DNA from: Leptolyngbyaceae cyanobacterium RM1_1_2
Lineage (GTDB): Bacteria > Cyanobacteriota > Cyanobacteriia > Phormidesmidales > Phormidesmidaceae
Reading direction: 5' to 3'
NCBI GenBank assembly: GCA_012032345.1
Contig: JAAUQI010000018.1
Coordinates: 1-64,000, forward strand
Length of the DNA stretch: 64,000 nt
Positions 33,084 to 41,797 of this stretch are shown in pieces. Each line of letters starts with the position of its first letter. Within the stretch, counting starts at the first letter, position 1. The notes below the pieces were generated by a model. That model was not told where the DNA came from and did no database searches. It saw nothing but the letters and a program-made list of their open reading frames with translations. A program made the translations under genes and the position numbers.

Positions 33084-34855
33084 ATGACCAGTGTCCCGGT
33101 TGCCCCTGAGCAAAAAGCTCAAAAACAGCGCTCGACTCTGTGGCGCTTTTTGCAATACCTGAAACCCCACAGCAGTGATCTGCCCCTGGCGATTGGCGCA
33201 GTTACTGTCGGGGCAGTGACGCAGGCGGTGGGGCCATTTTTAATTGGCTGGTCAATTGACAACCTGATTCGCCCCGGCAACCTGCGCGGCCTGATGCTGA
33301 TGATAGCAGCACTCACAGGCATCTACTGTGTGGGTACCTTTGCCATTCGCACCCAGATTTTTCGGGTCGGGGCCATTGTGCAAAAGGTGCTGGCCCAGCT
33401 TCGGCTGGATATTTTCACTAAAATTCAGCGGCTGTCAATCGGCTTTTTTGACCAGAGCGAGTCGGGAGATTTAATGAGCCGCTTGCTCAACGACGTCAGC
33501 GTGGTCAATCAGGCGTTTGGTCAGAGCATTCCTCAGGTGCTGGGCAACACGTTTAGCCTCGTGGGCATCATCATTGCGATGCTGCTGATTAACTTTCAGC
33601 TAGGGCTGCTGAGCAATCTGGTAGTGCCTGTGATGATTGCCACCACCAGCCTGTTTGCCCGCTGGGCTAGGGCCAGATTTCGGGTCACCCGAGAAACCAT
33701 TGGCGATCTCTCGGCTCGAATTGAGGAAGACGTCAGCACCGTACGCGAGGCCCAGGCGTTTAACCGGGTGGCGTTTAATATCGACGCTTTTGAATCGCTG
33801 AATGCGGCTAACCGGGATGCCAACGTGCAGGCCGTAGCCGTCACCGCCGCCTTTTTGCCCTCAATCGATTTTCTCAATACCTTAGCCACCGCTGGCGTCC
33901 TAGCCTATGGCGGCTATCTGGCCGTGACCGGGGCCGCTACCGTCGGCACGGTCACGGCTTTTTGCTCTATGTGCAGCAGTTTTTTCGCCCCATTCAAATT
34001 CTCAGCCAGTTTTATACCCAGGCTCAGTCAGCGATCGCGGGGCTAGAGCGCATCTTTTTTCTCCTAGATCAGCCAGAAACCCTGCTGGATCAGGCTGGGG
34101 CTAAAGTGCTAGCACCCATTGAGGGCAAGGTGGAGTTTGATCAGGTCAGCTTTGGCTATGTGCCGGGACAAACGATTCTCGACCGCGTCAGCCTGTGTGC
34201 CCAGCCTGGTCAGATGGTTGCCCTAGTTGGGCCAACAGGGGCGGGCAAAAGTACTCTGATCAACTTGATTTTGCGCTTTTATGACGTTACGGGCGGCGCA
34301 GTTAAAATTGACGGCATCGACGTGCGCCAGGTAACTCAGGCTAGCCTGCGGCAGCAGATTGGGATTGTTTTGCAGGATAACATTTTGTTTGGCGGCACGG
34401 TGGCCGAAAATATTGCTTTTGGTCAGCCGGACGCCAGCCAGGCTGAGATTGAAGCGGCAGCACAGGTGGCTAATGTCCACGAGTTTATCGTGACGCTACC
34501 CCAGGGGTATGCCACTGTGCTGGGAGAGCAAGGCGCTTCCCTGAGCCAGGGACAGCGTCAGCTCATGGGTATTGCTCGGGCTGTGCTAGTCAATCCCAGG
34601 ATTTTGATTTTGGATGAGGCCACCAGCAGCCTCGATACCCAAACTGAGCGCTGGGTGCAGGATGCGATCGCCACCCTGCTAAAAAACCGCACCAGCTTCG
34701 TCATTGCCCACCGTCTCAGCACCGTCACCCAGGCCGACCAGGTTCTCGTCATTCAGGCGGGGCAGATTGCCGAGCGCGGCACCCACGACCAGCTCATCAA
34801 TCAAGATGGTATTTATGCCGAACTCTATGGCCTGCAGCTAGCGGCTAAAGGCTAG
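33084..34855 (+). CDS. ABC exporter half-transporter, canonical ATP site, frameshifted
   Basis: The partner of the preceding half-exporter. The membrane part (33084 onward) and the ATPase part lie in two frames that meet at a run of five T (33959-33963). One extra T gives G-T-V-T-A-F-L-L-Y-V-Q-Q-F-F-R-P, the normal exporter sequence, and one continuous product of about 590 residues. The ATPase has Walker A G-P-T-G-A-G-K-S-T, signature L-S-Q-G-Q-R-Q-L, canonical Walker B L-I-L-D-E-A-T-S-S-L-D and switch H in I-A-H-R-L-S-T. It therefore supplies the active site of the heterodimer. Either a sequencing error or a recent inactivation. Confidence 0.88.
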
Positions 34856-35292
34856 ACCGAGAGCATCGCCCGTCTATGCTGCTGGCCAAGGGGAAGCAGG
34901 AGGGGCTGTAGCGCAGAGTACAGTTTTCTGCGGATATTCGTTAGACAGTGGGAAAAATGCGGAAAAGCTAGCCAACGTCCTGTAAAACGTGTTTGCCAGT
35001 GGAGTTAGGCTAAGTTCTAATTGGGGCACGGTTAGCTATCAGGTGTGTCGATTCTATCTACTGTATCAGTACCTCATCAAGAGCCTCATTCCTAGACGCA
35101 GCAAATCTAACTTAGCCTGGATACGGTGGGATGACCTGAGGTGCAAATCTTACCCCTGCTGCATAGCTATGCCAAAACGATAGGCTAGTTAGTGCTATAG
35201 GGCTTACCTTACCTACACGTAGGCTGTGGTTTGCGCCTACCCGCCTGTCAAACCAGAAGCCAGTTTGCTTTGCTAGTGACCGTCAAGCATTA
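34856..35292. other. Intergenic region before permease-kinase gene
   Basis: I see no gene or clear signal in these 437 bases. A 64-codon ORF at 34989-35183 has no recognisable character. A small dyad C-C-T-A-C/G-T-A-G-G lies near 35212-35223. The promoter of the sensor kinase gene must be here. Confidence 0.4.
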
Positions 35293-38157
35293 ATGAGTCA
35301 GATCTTATCTTCCCCGTCTTTTCCCTCGCGCTTACCCCGTAGTCTTAGTTCTTTAGAAACCTGGGGATTTGGCTTAACTGGCCTGCTCCTCTGGCTGGGC
35401 GTGGCCCCGGCTATGCAGCTAGAGCTGGGCTGGCAGGCCCTTTGGGTTTGGCTACCGGGAGCTGTGGTTGGAATTTTAATTAATCTGCAGGTGCAGCGCT
35501 TGGGGGAGGTTTGGAGCGATCTAGCCGGGGGTACGCCTAGCTATATTGGTCGTCTACTGCCGGATTTGCCGTGGCTGGCAACCTATGCGGCTTTTGGCTA
35601 CTACCTGAGCTGGGTGGCTGTGCTGCCTGTCAATGCCATTGTGCTGGCCGATCTGGTGCAGGCTAATCTGGTTCCTTTTGGCGTTGCCTGTCCGACTTGG
35701 GTGTTGCAGATTGGGTTTACGGCGATCGCCTTTATTGTTGCTCTCAGCGGCACCCGTGCTTTGGGGGTACTGCACCTGTTTTTTGTGGTACCTGCGATTT
35801 CTTTGCTGCTGGTGTTTTGCCTGCAGGGGATTGGCTGGCTGGCTCTTGGCGACGACAGTATCACGACCCCGATTAGATGGGGCGAGTTTCATCTGGGAAG
35901 CTGGGCCAAGTGGTATACCGTCGCCAGCTATGCGGTTTATGCTTGTGAGAGCGGCTCTGCTTTTGTGGCTGACAGTCGCTCTCCTCACAATACGCTCAAG
36001 GTATTGCCCCTGGCAGCAGGGCTGATTCCTCTGGTCTACCTAGCGGGTAGCTGGATTTTGCTGCAGCTGGGGGAAAGCGCTACAGATAGTACCCCCTACG
36101 AGCAGCTTTTAGCTGCCAGCCCATTCTGGGGGCAAGGTGCCTCATTCATTGTCACTTTTCTGCTAGCGTCCGCCAGCCTTTTGAGCTGTGCTACTGCCGT
36201 CTCAAATACGCCCCGGATGCTCTATCAGCTTTCGCTAGACGGGCAACTACCGCCGATTTTTGCCCGGCTTTCCAGGCAGGGCACGCTGGGGGTGGGGCTG
36301 CTGCTGACCTTGATCTTGAGTGTGGCTTTTTTGCTCTGGGGGGATATTGCTCAGATTGTTTTTGTCACTGGGCTGGGCTGGCTGGGTTCATTTGCTATTT
36401 TTCACTGGGGGCTTTGGCGGCAGCGGCATCAGCCCTATGTGCGCTGGCCGGGGTGGTCTTTGGGCTTTGCGCTATTAGAAACGTTGGCCATTATTATTGG
36501 GGGCTGGGCCTGGAACTGGCAAGACCTGGTGCTAGGACTGTTACTGCCCGTCGCTGTTTGGGTTTTGTTTCAGGGGATAGGCCGACTGCCCTGGTCGCAG
36601 CCGCCCGTCCGCCCGTCTGTCATCCCCTTAGGTGAGCTGTCTCAAGACTGGGCGATTGTTCAGATTGCGGGCCTAATTGGGCTGCTCAGCGGGGCGATCG
36701 CCGCTAGCTGGCTGATTCGTCAGCGGGTTGAGGCTTTGCCTGCGACCAACCAGTCTAACCTTTTGGTGGTGGTTTTGCTGATTGGAGCGTCGGCTGGCGT
36801 GGCGATCGCCGGGTGGACGACGCTGCCGCAAATTACAGCTTTGGGAGCAGCTCGTAAACAGGCGGAGCAGTTCTTTGATTTAGCGGCTGACGGCATCTTG
36901 GTGCTAAACACAGCAGGCTGCATTCAACAGGCTAACCAGGCTAGCCAAGAATTATTTCAGCTCAGCGGCAGTCAGCTAATCGGGCAGTCTCTACAGGAGC
37001 TACTGCCAGACTTACCGCCCCCGGCAGACCCGGTGGCGGTGAGTAACTGCTCCCTCACAGCTACGCGAGGGGTCAAAACCCTAGAGGTGAAGCTCTCGAC
37101 CTCAGTGACAGAGGCAGCGGGCGATCGCTACGTGGCCATTGTGCGAGATATCACCCAGCGGCAAGCAGCTGAAGATGCGCTGCGGCAGCAGGCGGCAGAA
37201 CTACAGCGACTGCTTGATGAGCTAACTCAGGCTCAGCGTCAGCTGGTGCAGGCTGAGAAAATGTCCAGCATTGGTCAGCTGGTGGCAGGTGTAGCTCACG
37301 AAATTAATAATCCGCTAGCGTTTATTGCGGGAAATGTTGGCTTTGCCCAGAGTTATGCCCTGAGCCTACTGGCTCTGATTAAGTCCTATCAGGACGCCTA
37401 TCCCCACCCGCCTGCAGATCTGAGCGCCCAAATTACCTCAGCCGACCTGGAATTTCTTAAAGCAGATTTTCCTAAGCTGCTAATTTCTATGCAAGACGGG
37501 GTCAAGCGCATTCTGGATATTGTTCAGAGCCTAAAGATCTTTGCGCGTCAGGATGAATTACCGACTAGAGTGGTCAATTTGCACGAGGGGATTGAGAGTA
37601 CGCTGCTAATTTTGAGGAACCGTCTCAAGGCCCAGGGTAAACGCCCGGAAATTCAGGTCAGGCGAATTTTTTCGAGGTTGCCCCCCATAGAGTGCTATCC
37701 GTCTGCTCTGAATCAGGTTTTCATGAGTCTTTTGGTGAATGCTATTGATGCCCTAGAGATGCTAGAGCCACCAGAATCTGACGGCTTTGACCTGCAGCCA
37801 ACCATTACTATTACCACTCGCCCTCAGATCCAAGGCGATCGCTCTGGTATTGCCATCACGATTGCAGATAATGGCCCCGGCATTCCAACCAGCCACCTAG
37901 CTCGGCTGTGCGATCCGTTTTTTACAACTAAGCCGATTGGCAAAGGAACAGGGCTGGGGTTGTCTATTAGCTATCAGGTAGTAGTCGAGCGACACGGGGG
38001 CCTATTTTTGGTTGAAAGCAGTCCAGCAGAGGGGGCCGAGTTCAAGATTTGGCTACCTTTGACATTAGATCGTCAGGAGGTTTCAGAGTCTCCCCGCTCG
38101 GCAGCTCAGCTATCTCAGAGCGAGGCTGTGGGCAGTAATGCCCACTCATTCTCATAA
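35293..38157 (+). CDS. Amino-acid permease-like / PAS / histidine kinase fusion
   Basis: A 954-residue protein. Residues ~20-510 are an APC-superfamily-like membrane domain with about 12-14 helices. Its telling features are [19 protein letters not shown] near 302-320, the conserved loop of amino-acid permeases, and E-S-G-S-A-F at 219-224. A PAS domain (~521-625) and coiled coil lead to HisKA (H669 in V-A-H-E-I-N-N-P) and HATPase ([24 protein letters not shown]). The transporter-like part probably senses or transports a solute and signals to the kinase, by analogy with CbrA. No response regulator is adjacent. Confidence 0.88.
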   Translation: MSQILSSPSFPSRLPRSLSSLETWGFGLTGLLLWLGVAPAMQLELGWQALWVWLPGAVVGILINLQVQRLGEVWSDLAGGTPSYIGRLLPDLPWLATYAAFGYYLSWVAVLPVNAIVLADLVQANLVPFGVACPTWVLQIGFTAIAFIVALSGTRALGVLHLFFVVPAISLLLVFCLQGIGWLALGDDSITTPIRWGEFHLGSWAKWYTVASYAVYACESGSAFVADSRSPHNTLKVLPLAAGLIPLVYLAGSWILLQLGESATDSTPYEQLLAASPFWGQGASFIVTFLLASASLLSCATAVSNTPRMLYQLSLDGQLPPIFARLSRQGTLGVGLLLTLILSVAFLLWGDIAQIVFVTGLGWLGSFAIFHWGLWRQRHQPYVRWPGWSLGFALLETLAIIIGGWAWNWQDLVLGLLLPVAVWVLFQGIGRLPWSQPPVRPSVIPLGELSQDWAIVQIAGLIGLLSGAIAASWLIRQRVEALPATNQSNLLVVVLLIGASAGVAIAGWTTLPQITALGAARKQAEQFFDLAADGILVLNTAGCIQQANQASQELFQLSGSQLIGQSLQELLPDLPPPADPVAVSNCSLTATRGVKTLEVKLSTSVTEAAGDRYVAIVRDITQRQAAEDALRQQAAELQRLLDELTQAQRQLVQAEKMSSIGQLVAGVAHEINNPLAFIAGNVGFAQSYALSLLALIKSYQDAYPHPPADLSAQITSADLEFLKADFPKLLISMQDGVKRILDIVQSLKIFARQDELPTRVVNLHEGIESTLLILRNRLKAQGKRPEIQVRRIFSRLPPIECYPSALNQVFMSLLVNAIDALEMLEPPESDGFDLQPTITITTRPQIQGDRSGIAITIADNGPGIPTSHLARLCDPFFTTKPIGKGTGLGLSISYQVVVERHGGLFLVESSPAEGAEFKIWLPLTLDRQEVSESPRSAAQLSQSEAVGSNAHSFS

Positions 38158-38247
38158 ATTTCGACATCAGTTCAGCGTGAACAGTTTTGGCAAATTCCCA
38201 CGCGATTCTCCAATCTGAAATACCGGGCCTATCAAAGTTTCGGACAC

Positions 38248-38663
38248 CTAGCGATTAACGGTGCTCATGTCGGCGTAGCGATCGCCTGCGGCAGCTCCTT
38301 GGGGGGCCACAGCGTCGAGCTGCTCTAGCTCAGCGGCAGTCAGCTCAATCTCTACGGCGGCGACATTTTCTTCTAGATACTGGCGGCGTTTGGTGCCGGG
38401 AATGGGCACCATGTCTTCGCCCTGAGCCAGCAGCCACGCGATCGCCATCTGAGCGGGCGTGACTGCCCAACCCACCAGTTCTTCGTTGGTAAAGGGGCCT
38501 ACATATCAGCCATATCCAGCAGCGTCACGCCTGAGTCTAGGGCCTGATGCAGCGTGGCGATCGCCTCTGTTTGATCCCGTCCGCTATAAAACTCCGACAT
38601 GCCCATGCAGCCCAGCCCAATCGCTGAGACCACCAAATCCTGACCCAGTGTGCGTTTTTTCAT
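38248..38663 (-). pseudogene. Aldo/keto reductase, internally deleted
   Basis: The ATG at 38663-38661 overlaps the CMD stop. The first ~54 codons give an aldo/keto reductase start ([22 protein letters not shown]) up to L-L-D-M-A-D-M, where a one-base loss creates a stop. In the shifted frame [10 protein letters not shown] joins directly to [17 protein letters not shown], which belongs about 190 residues later in intact enzymes. The C-terminal I-P-G-T-K-R is intact. The gene has lost its central barrel and catalytic residues and cannot work. Confidence 0.85.
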
Positions 38664-39052
38664 GATTCAAAAACCTCCTTTACTACTGCCATACTGTTCA
38701 AAGCTGCCGGAAATCCAGCATAGACGGCCATCTGCATCACCACTTCCACAATTTCTTCGCGGCTGCAGCCGACATTGAGGGCAGCCTGAATATGAACCTT
38801 GAGCTGAGGTCGGGCATTACCCAACGCAGTCAGCGCCGCTACCGTAGCAATTTCTCGTGATTTGAGATCGAGTCCGGGTCTGGTGTAAATATCGCCAAAG
38901 GGAAACTCAACCACATAGCGAGCGAGATCAGGAGCAATTTTGTTCAAGCTTTCAACCACCTGTTCTCCAGCCTCGCCATCGATCGCTTTGAGCTGCTCCC
39001 ATCCCCGTTGAAAACGCTCAGACGGGGGCGTTTGAAGGTTTGACGTTACCAT
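38660..39052 (-). CDS. Carboxymuconolactone decarboxylase-family protein
   Basis: A 130-residue all-helical protein of the CMD/AhpD family: [12 protein letters not shown] (67-78), then [20 protein letters not shown], and Y-A-G-F-P-A-A-L-N. The family includes decarboxylases and alkylhydroperoxidase-like proteins; only one cysteine appears in the usual region, so peroxidase activity is uncertain. It overlaps the MerR gene by 35 bases and the broken reductase by 4, forming a small regulated operon. Confidence 0.9.
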   Translation of the reverse strand: MVTSNLQTPPSERFQRGWEQLKAIDGEAGEQVVESLNKIAPDLARYVVEFPFGDIYTRPGLDLKSREIATVAALTALGNARPQLKVHIQAALNVGCSREEIVEVVMQMAVYAGFPAALNSMAVVKEVFES

Positions 39053-39431
39053 TAGTCTGTACCTGTGCCTCTAGTTTTGAATAGTGCTGAATTTTCCAGT
39101 AAATCACGGCTAGGTTTTCTTCTAGCTGCCGAATCTGCTGCAAAACTGCTTGTCGGTGGGCTATGAGAAGCTGCCGTCGTTCCCCAAAGGCCGCATCAGG
39201 ATGCTGGCGCACTAGAGCTGCATACTGCTGCATCTGGCGAATGGGCATCCCTGTCAGCCGTAGCTTGGTCAAAAACTCAATCCAGCGAATGTCGTCAGCC
39301 GCGTAGCGTCGATGGCCGCTAGCGGCCCGGTCAATCGACGCAATCAACCCACAGCGCTCGTAGTAGCGCAGGGTGTGAACGCTGAGTCCGGTGGCTGCGG
39401 CCACCTGTTGAATCGTGAGTTCTGTTGCCAT
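39018..39431 (-). CDS. MerR-family transcriptional regulator
   Basis: A 137-residue MerR protein. The N-terminal winged helix includes [21 protein letters not shown] (5-25) and the wing G-H-R-R-Y. A C-terminal coiled coil follows, with no cysteine pair for metal. It probably responds to an organic or oxidative signal and controls the CMD/reductase genes with which it overlaps. A MerR-type operator lies just upstream. Confidence 0.92.
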   Translation of the reverse strand: MATELTIQQVAAATGLSVHTLRYYERCGLIASIDRAASGHRRYAADDIRWIEFLTKLRLTGMPIRQMQQYAALVRQHPDAAFGERRQLLIAHRQAVLQQIRQLEENLAVIYWKIQHYSKLEAQVQTNGNVKPSNAPV

Positions 39432-39437
39432 ATCTGC

Positions 39438-39468
39438 ACCTTAAAAGTTAGAGCGCACTCTAAGTCAA
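39438..39468 (-). promoter_or_regulatory. MerR-type promoter with 19-base spacer
   Basis: On the minus strand TTGACT (39468-39463) and TAAGGT (39443-39438) are separated by 19 bases, the overlong spacer typical of MerR-controlled promoters. A near-perfect dyad (TTAGAG ... CTCTAA at 39448-39463) sits in the spacer. The MerR gene starts 7 bases beyond the -10 box, so autoregulation of the operon is expected. Confidence 0.75.
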
Positions 39469-39615
39469 GCAAAAATTTATGCAGAACTGACAGGGGCAAC
39501 AGGCGCTCAGTCATTTTTAAGCAGTGGCTAAAGCAGGTCTCAGACGCAAACGGTTTGCTAAAGCAGATAGAGAAAGCAGGTATTCTTAGCAGCATGGCCC
39601 TGCCATGAGGAAACA

Positions 39616-40218
39616 ATGGATCAACATTTGCTGCAGCGACGTCGGCTGCTCGGATATTTGGGCTTAGGAATTTTAGGGGTAGGGGCGGCGACGCTGCTGC
39701 ACCGCCGGAAACCAGCTGAGCTGCCCCAGCAGCCAGCCAAGGCCCAGGATGTTCCGGCTGCGAAAGCGACGGCTCCGCTACCTGCAGGCATGAACCTGCC
39801 TGAGTTTCAGGGCATTAGCCAGTGGCTAAACTCTGACCCGTTGACGGTTGCCGACCTGCGGGGAAACGTGGTGATGATTCAGTTTTGGACATTCGCCTGC
39901 ATCAACTGCCAGCGCACGCTGCCTCATGTCACCCGGTGGCACCAGCAGTATGCCGCATCAGGACTCAAAATCATTGGTGTGCACACCCCTGAGTTCGCCT
40001 TTGAGCGCGAGGTGGGCAATATTGAAACGGCTTTGAGAGAGCATCAAATTACCTACCCGGTGCCGCTAGATAATGAGTTCGCCACCTGGAGAGCCTATAG
40101 CAATCGCTTCTGGCCCCATTTGTTTTTAGCCGACCGGGAAGGGGGTGTTCGCTACGACCACATTGGCGAGGGGGCTTATGACGAGACAGAGCAGACCATT
40201 CGCCAACTGCTAGCTTAA
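39616..40218 (+). CDS. Thioredoxin-like redox protein (TlpA/DipZ type), exported
   Basis: A 200-residue protein. An N-terminal basic stretch R-R-R-L-L-G then a hydrophobic helix (13-28) suggests a membrane anchor or Tat-like export. Residues ~60-200 are a thioredoxin fold with V-V-M-I-Q-F-W-T-F-A-C-I-N-C-Q, the redox C-x-x-C, and a cis-proline region W-P-H-L-F-L. The 'CINC' form is that of DipZ/TlpA-like proteins. It starts after AGGAA and is followed 16 bases later by a CcdA-type transporter, which would pass electrons to it. Confidence 0.9.
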   Translation: MDQHLLQRRRLLGYLGLGILGVGAATLLHRRKPAELPQQPAKAQDVPAAKATAPLPAGMNLPEFQGISQWLNSDPLTVADLRGNVVMIQFWTFACINCQRTLPHVTRWHQQYAASGLKIIGVHTPEFAFEREVGNIETALREHQITYPVPLDNEFATWRAYSNRFWPHLFLADREGGVRYDHIGEGAYDETEQTIRQLLA

Positions 40219-40234
40219 AACCGGGGCGGCCACC

Positions 40235-40921
40235 ATGACGACTACGCTCTCTTTAGAGCTGGCGCTGACGGCGGGTTTGCTGACGGCGTTTTCTCCCTGT
40301 GTGCTGCCGATTATGCCGATTATTGTCGGCAGGTCGCTGCAGACTCATCGCTATGGCCCTATAGCCCTAGTCTCAGGACTCATAGGCGGGTTTGCGGTGG
40401 CTGGTAGCCTTTTGGGGATAACGGCAAGCTGGTTTGCCCACTTTGCCGGACTGCTGCGCCGGGGGGCGATCGCGCTGCTTTTGATCATTGGCCTGCTCAC
40501 CCTTTTTCCTCAGTGGCGCTATTGGCTGTTGAGCTATTTGCCCAAAGGTCGCCCTCAAGCCCCTGAGCGATCGGGACTGGCCGGAGAGTTTTGGCTCGGC
40601 ACCCAGCTGGGCCTGCTCTGGACGCCCTGTGCCGGCCCGGTGTTGGGCAGCATTTTGGTACTAGCCGCTGTCGATCACCAAGTTGAGAGTGCCTTCAGCC
40701 TGCTGCTGCTCTACGGCATTGGGGCCGCGCTGCCGATGCTGGCGTTTGCTTATGGAGGGCGCTATTGCAGCCGTCGATTGCTCAGTCTCCGCGCCCACAA
40801 CGACAAAATACAGCGGCTTGGGGGCGCAATCGTAGTCACCACGGCGATCGCTATTCTTCTCGGCTGGGACGTTCAGGTTCAGCTCTGGCTAGCGCCGCTG
40901 TTTCCACCGCTGCCGCTATAG
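40235..40921 (+). CDS. CcdA/DsbD-family thiol-disulfide transporter
   Basis: A 228-residue membrane protein with six likely helices. Two conserved cysteines occur in F-S-P-C-V-L-P-I-M-P near the start and W-T-P-C-A-G-P-V-L-G in the middle, the signature of CcdA. These transfer reducing power from cytosolic thioredoxin across the membrane. The partner is the thioredoxin-like protein just upstream. Confidence 0.92.
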   Translation: MTTTLSLELALTAGLLTAFSPCVLPIMPIIVGRSLQTHRYGPIALVSGLIGGFAVAGSLLGITASWFAHFAGLLRRGAIALLLIIGLLTLFPQWRYWLLSYLPKGRPQAPERSGLAGEFWLGTQLGLLWTPCAGPVLGSILVLAAVDHQVESAFSLLLLYGIGAALPMLAFAYGGRYCSRRLLSLRAHNDKIQRLGGAIVVTTAIAILLGWDVQVQLWLAPLFPPLPL

Positions 40922-41187
40922 CCCCGCCCTCAAAGCCAACGCTCCAAGCCCCACGTAGGGTGGGCACCGCCCACCATCCTCAAAGCTGTTCAAGGCTACT
41001 TAGATAGAACCAATCAGCGACCTCTCAGAATTATTGCCAGTCCTAGCGATCCTGATTTTGATCAAAAGTTCAAGCAGCAATTCGTCAAAAGTTAGAAGCA
41101 GCAAGAAATAGCAGCGCTCAGCAGTCTAACACGGAGTTGGAGCCGAACGACCCATAGCAATCTGTGGTAGCCAAACAGCAAAACAGG
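40922..41187. other. Intergenic region with hairpin repeat and ORF fragment
   Basis: A hairpin repeat (GGTGGGC at 40958-40964 pairing with GCCCACC, loop ACC) resembles the widespread bacterial GTAGGGTGGGC element. It is followed by an open frame (from 40979 to a TAG at 41093-41095) encoding K-A-V-Q-G-Y-L-D-R-T-N-Q-R-P-L-R-I-I without a start, possibly the tail of a lost gene. I cannot name it. Confidence 0.35.
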
Positions 41188-41221
41188 TTTTTAGTCCGAG
41201 TATGCATACTCGGACTAAAAA
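41188..41221. terminator. 34-base perfect palindrome, probable bidirectional terminator
   Basis: A perfect 17-bp inverted repeat (TTTTTAGTCCGAGTATG at 41188-41204 and its exact complement 41205-41221), with T5 and A5 ends that give a T-run in both directions. It lies between the CcdA gene (+) and the small membrane protein gene (-). Confidence 0.75.
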
Positions 41222-41258
41222 CCAGGGACGCGATCGCCGTTAGAGCGATACAAGGCGA

Positions 41259-41504
41259 TCAGTCAAGCTGCAAAGGCGCTGACATGGGGGTATGTTCTGT
41301 AGCTGGCGGCAGCGCTGAGCTAGGCAACTTCAGGTTGTAGCCCACAGCAGCGATAGTCAGACCCGCGATCGCCCCCACCAGAAAAGCCCACGCATGAGCA
41401 GGTTCTAGAGTCAAGAGTAATCGTCGATTACCGTCGTAAACATGGACAACCCAGCCTGTATTGAGGGTTTGATCTAGCTGGGAAACAGTATCGGCAGGTT
41501 TCAT
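41259..41504 (-). CDS. Small single-helix membrane protein
   Basis: An 81-residue protein starting at ATG 41504. The longer upstream frame runs through an interspersed repeat and is unlikely to be translated. A hydrophobic helix (A-W-A-F-L-V-G-A-I-A-G-L-T-I-A-A-V-G) lies at about residues 38-58. The preceding soluble part (H-V-Y-D-G-N-R-R-L-L-L-T-L-E-P-A) is reminiscent of chlorophyll a/b-binding-like or phycobilisome-adjacent small proteins, but no family is certain. It lies downstream of flv2 on the same strand. Confidence 0.6.
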   Translation of the reverse strand: MKPADTVSQLDQTLNTGWVVHVYDGNRRLLLTLEPAHAWAFLVGAIAGLTIAAVGYNLKLPSSALPPATEHTPMSAPLQLD

Positions 41505-41546
41505 TATTCTTCTGGGGTAAAAGCATTGGCGATTTGAGGCCGAAAA

Positions 41547-41639
41547 TATAGCGAAAGGCAGAAGGATGAAGGCAGAAGGATGAATAGGATGCCGGTCACA
41601 TAATGATTCAGCGATCTGAGTTGTCCTAACCAAACTGCG
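41547..41639 (-). repeat. Interspersed ~80-base repeat, copy A
   Basis: In minus orientation this shares most of its length with 47698-47776: CGCAGTTTGGTTAG..., then CAACTCAGATCGCTGAATC..., and ending CTTCTGCCTTTCGCTATA. Copy A has an extra 15-base duplication. Both copies sit just upstream of start codons. Confidence 0.75.
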
Positions 41640-41669
41640 GTTTGCTATGAGCTTAAAAGCTCAGCTGCT

Positions 41670-41747
41670 GTAGGTTGGGTGAAGCTTTGGCGTAACCCAA
41701 CGAAACCATTGCTAGCGTTGGGTTTCACTTCGTTCCACTCAACCTAC
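41670..41747. repeat. TAGGTTGGGTGAAG hairpin repeat, copy 1
   Basis: A 78-base element with terminal inverted sequences GTAGGTTG and CAACCTAC, internal CGTAACCCAACG and GTTGGGTTTCACTTCG. A second copy is at 54976-55053. The layout resembles a non-coding palindromic MITE or REP-like family frequent in cyanobacteria. Confidence 0.75.
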
Positions 41748-41797
41748 GCGAGGAACTTTTATCAGACAGTCAGCTTCAAAGACTAAGTTTTAAAAAC

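Noticed and set aside
34989-35183. 64-codon ORF before the permease-kinase gene
   Set aside because: No recognisable character and no ribosome binding site.
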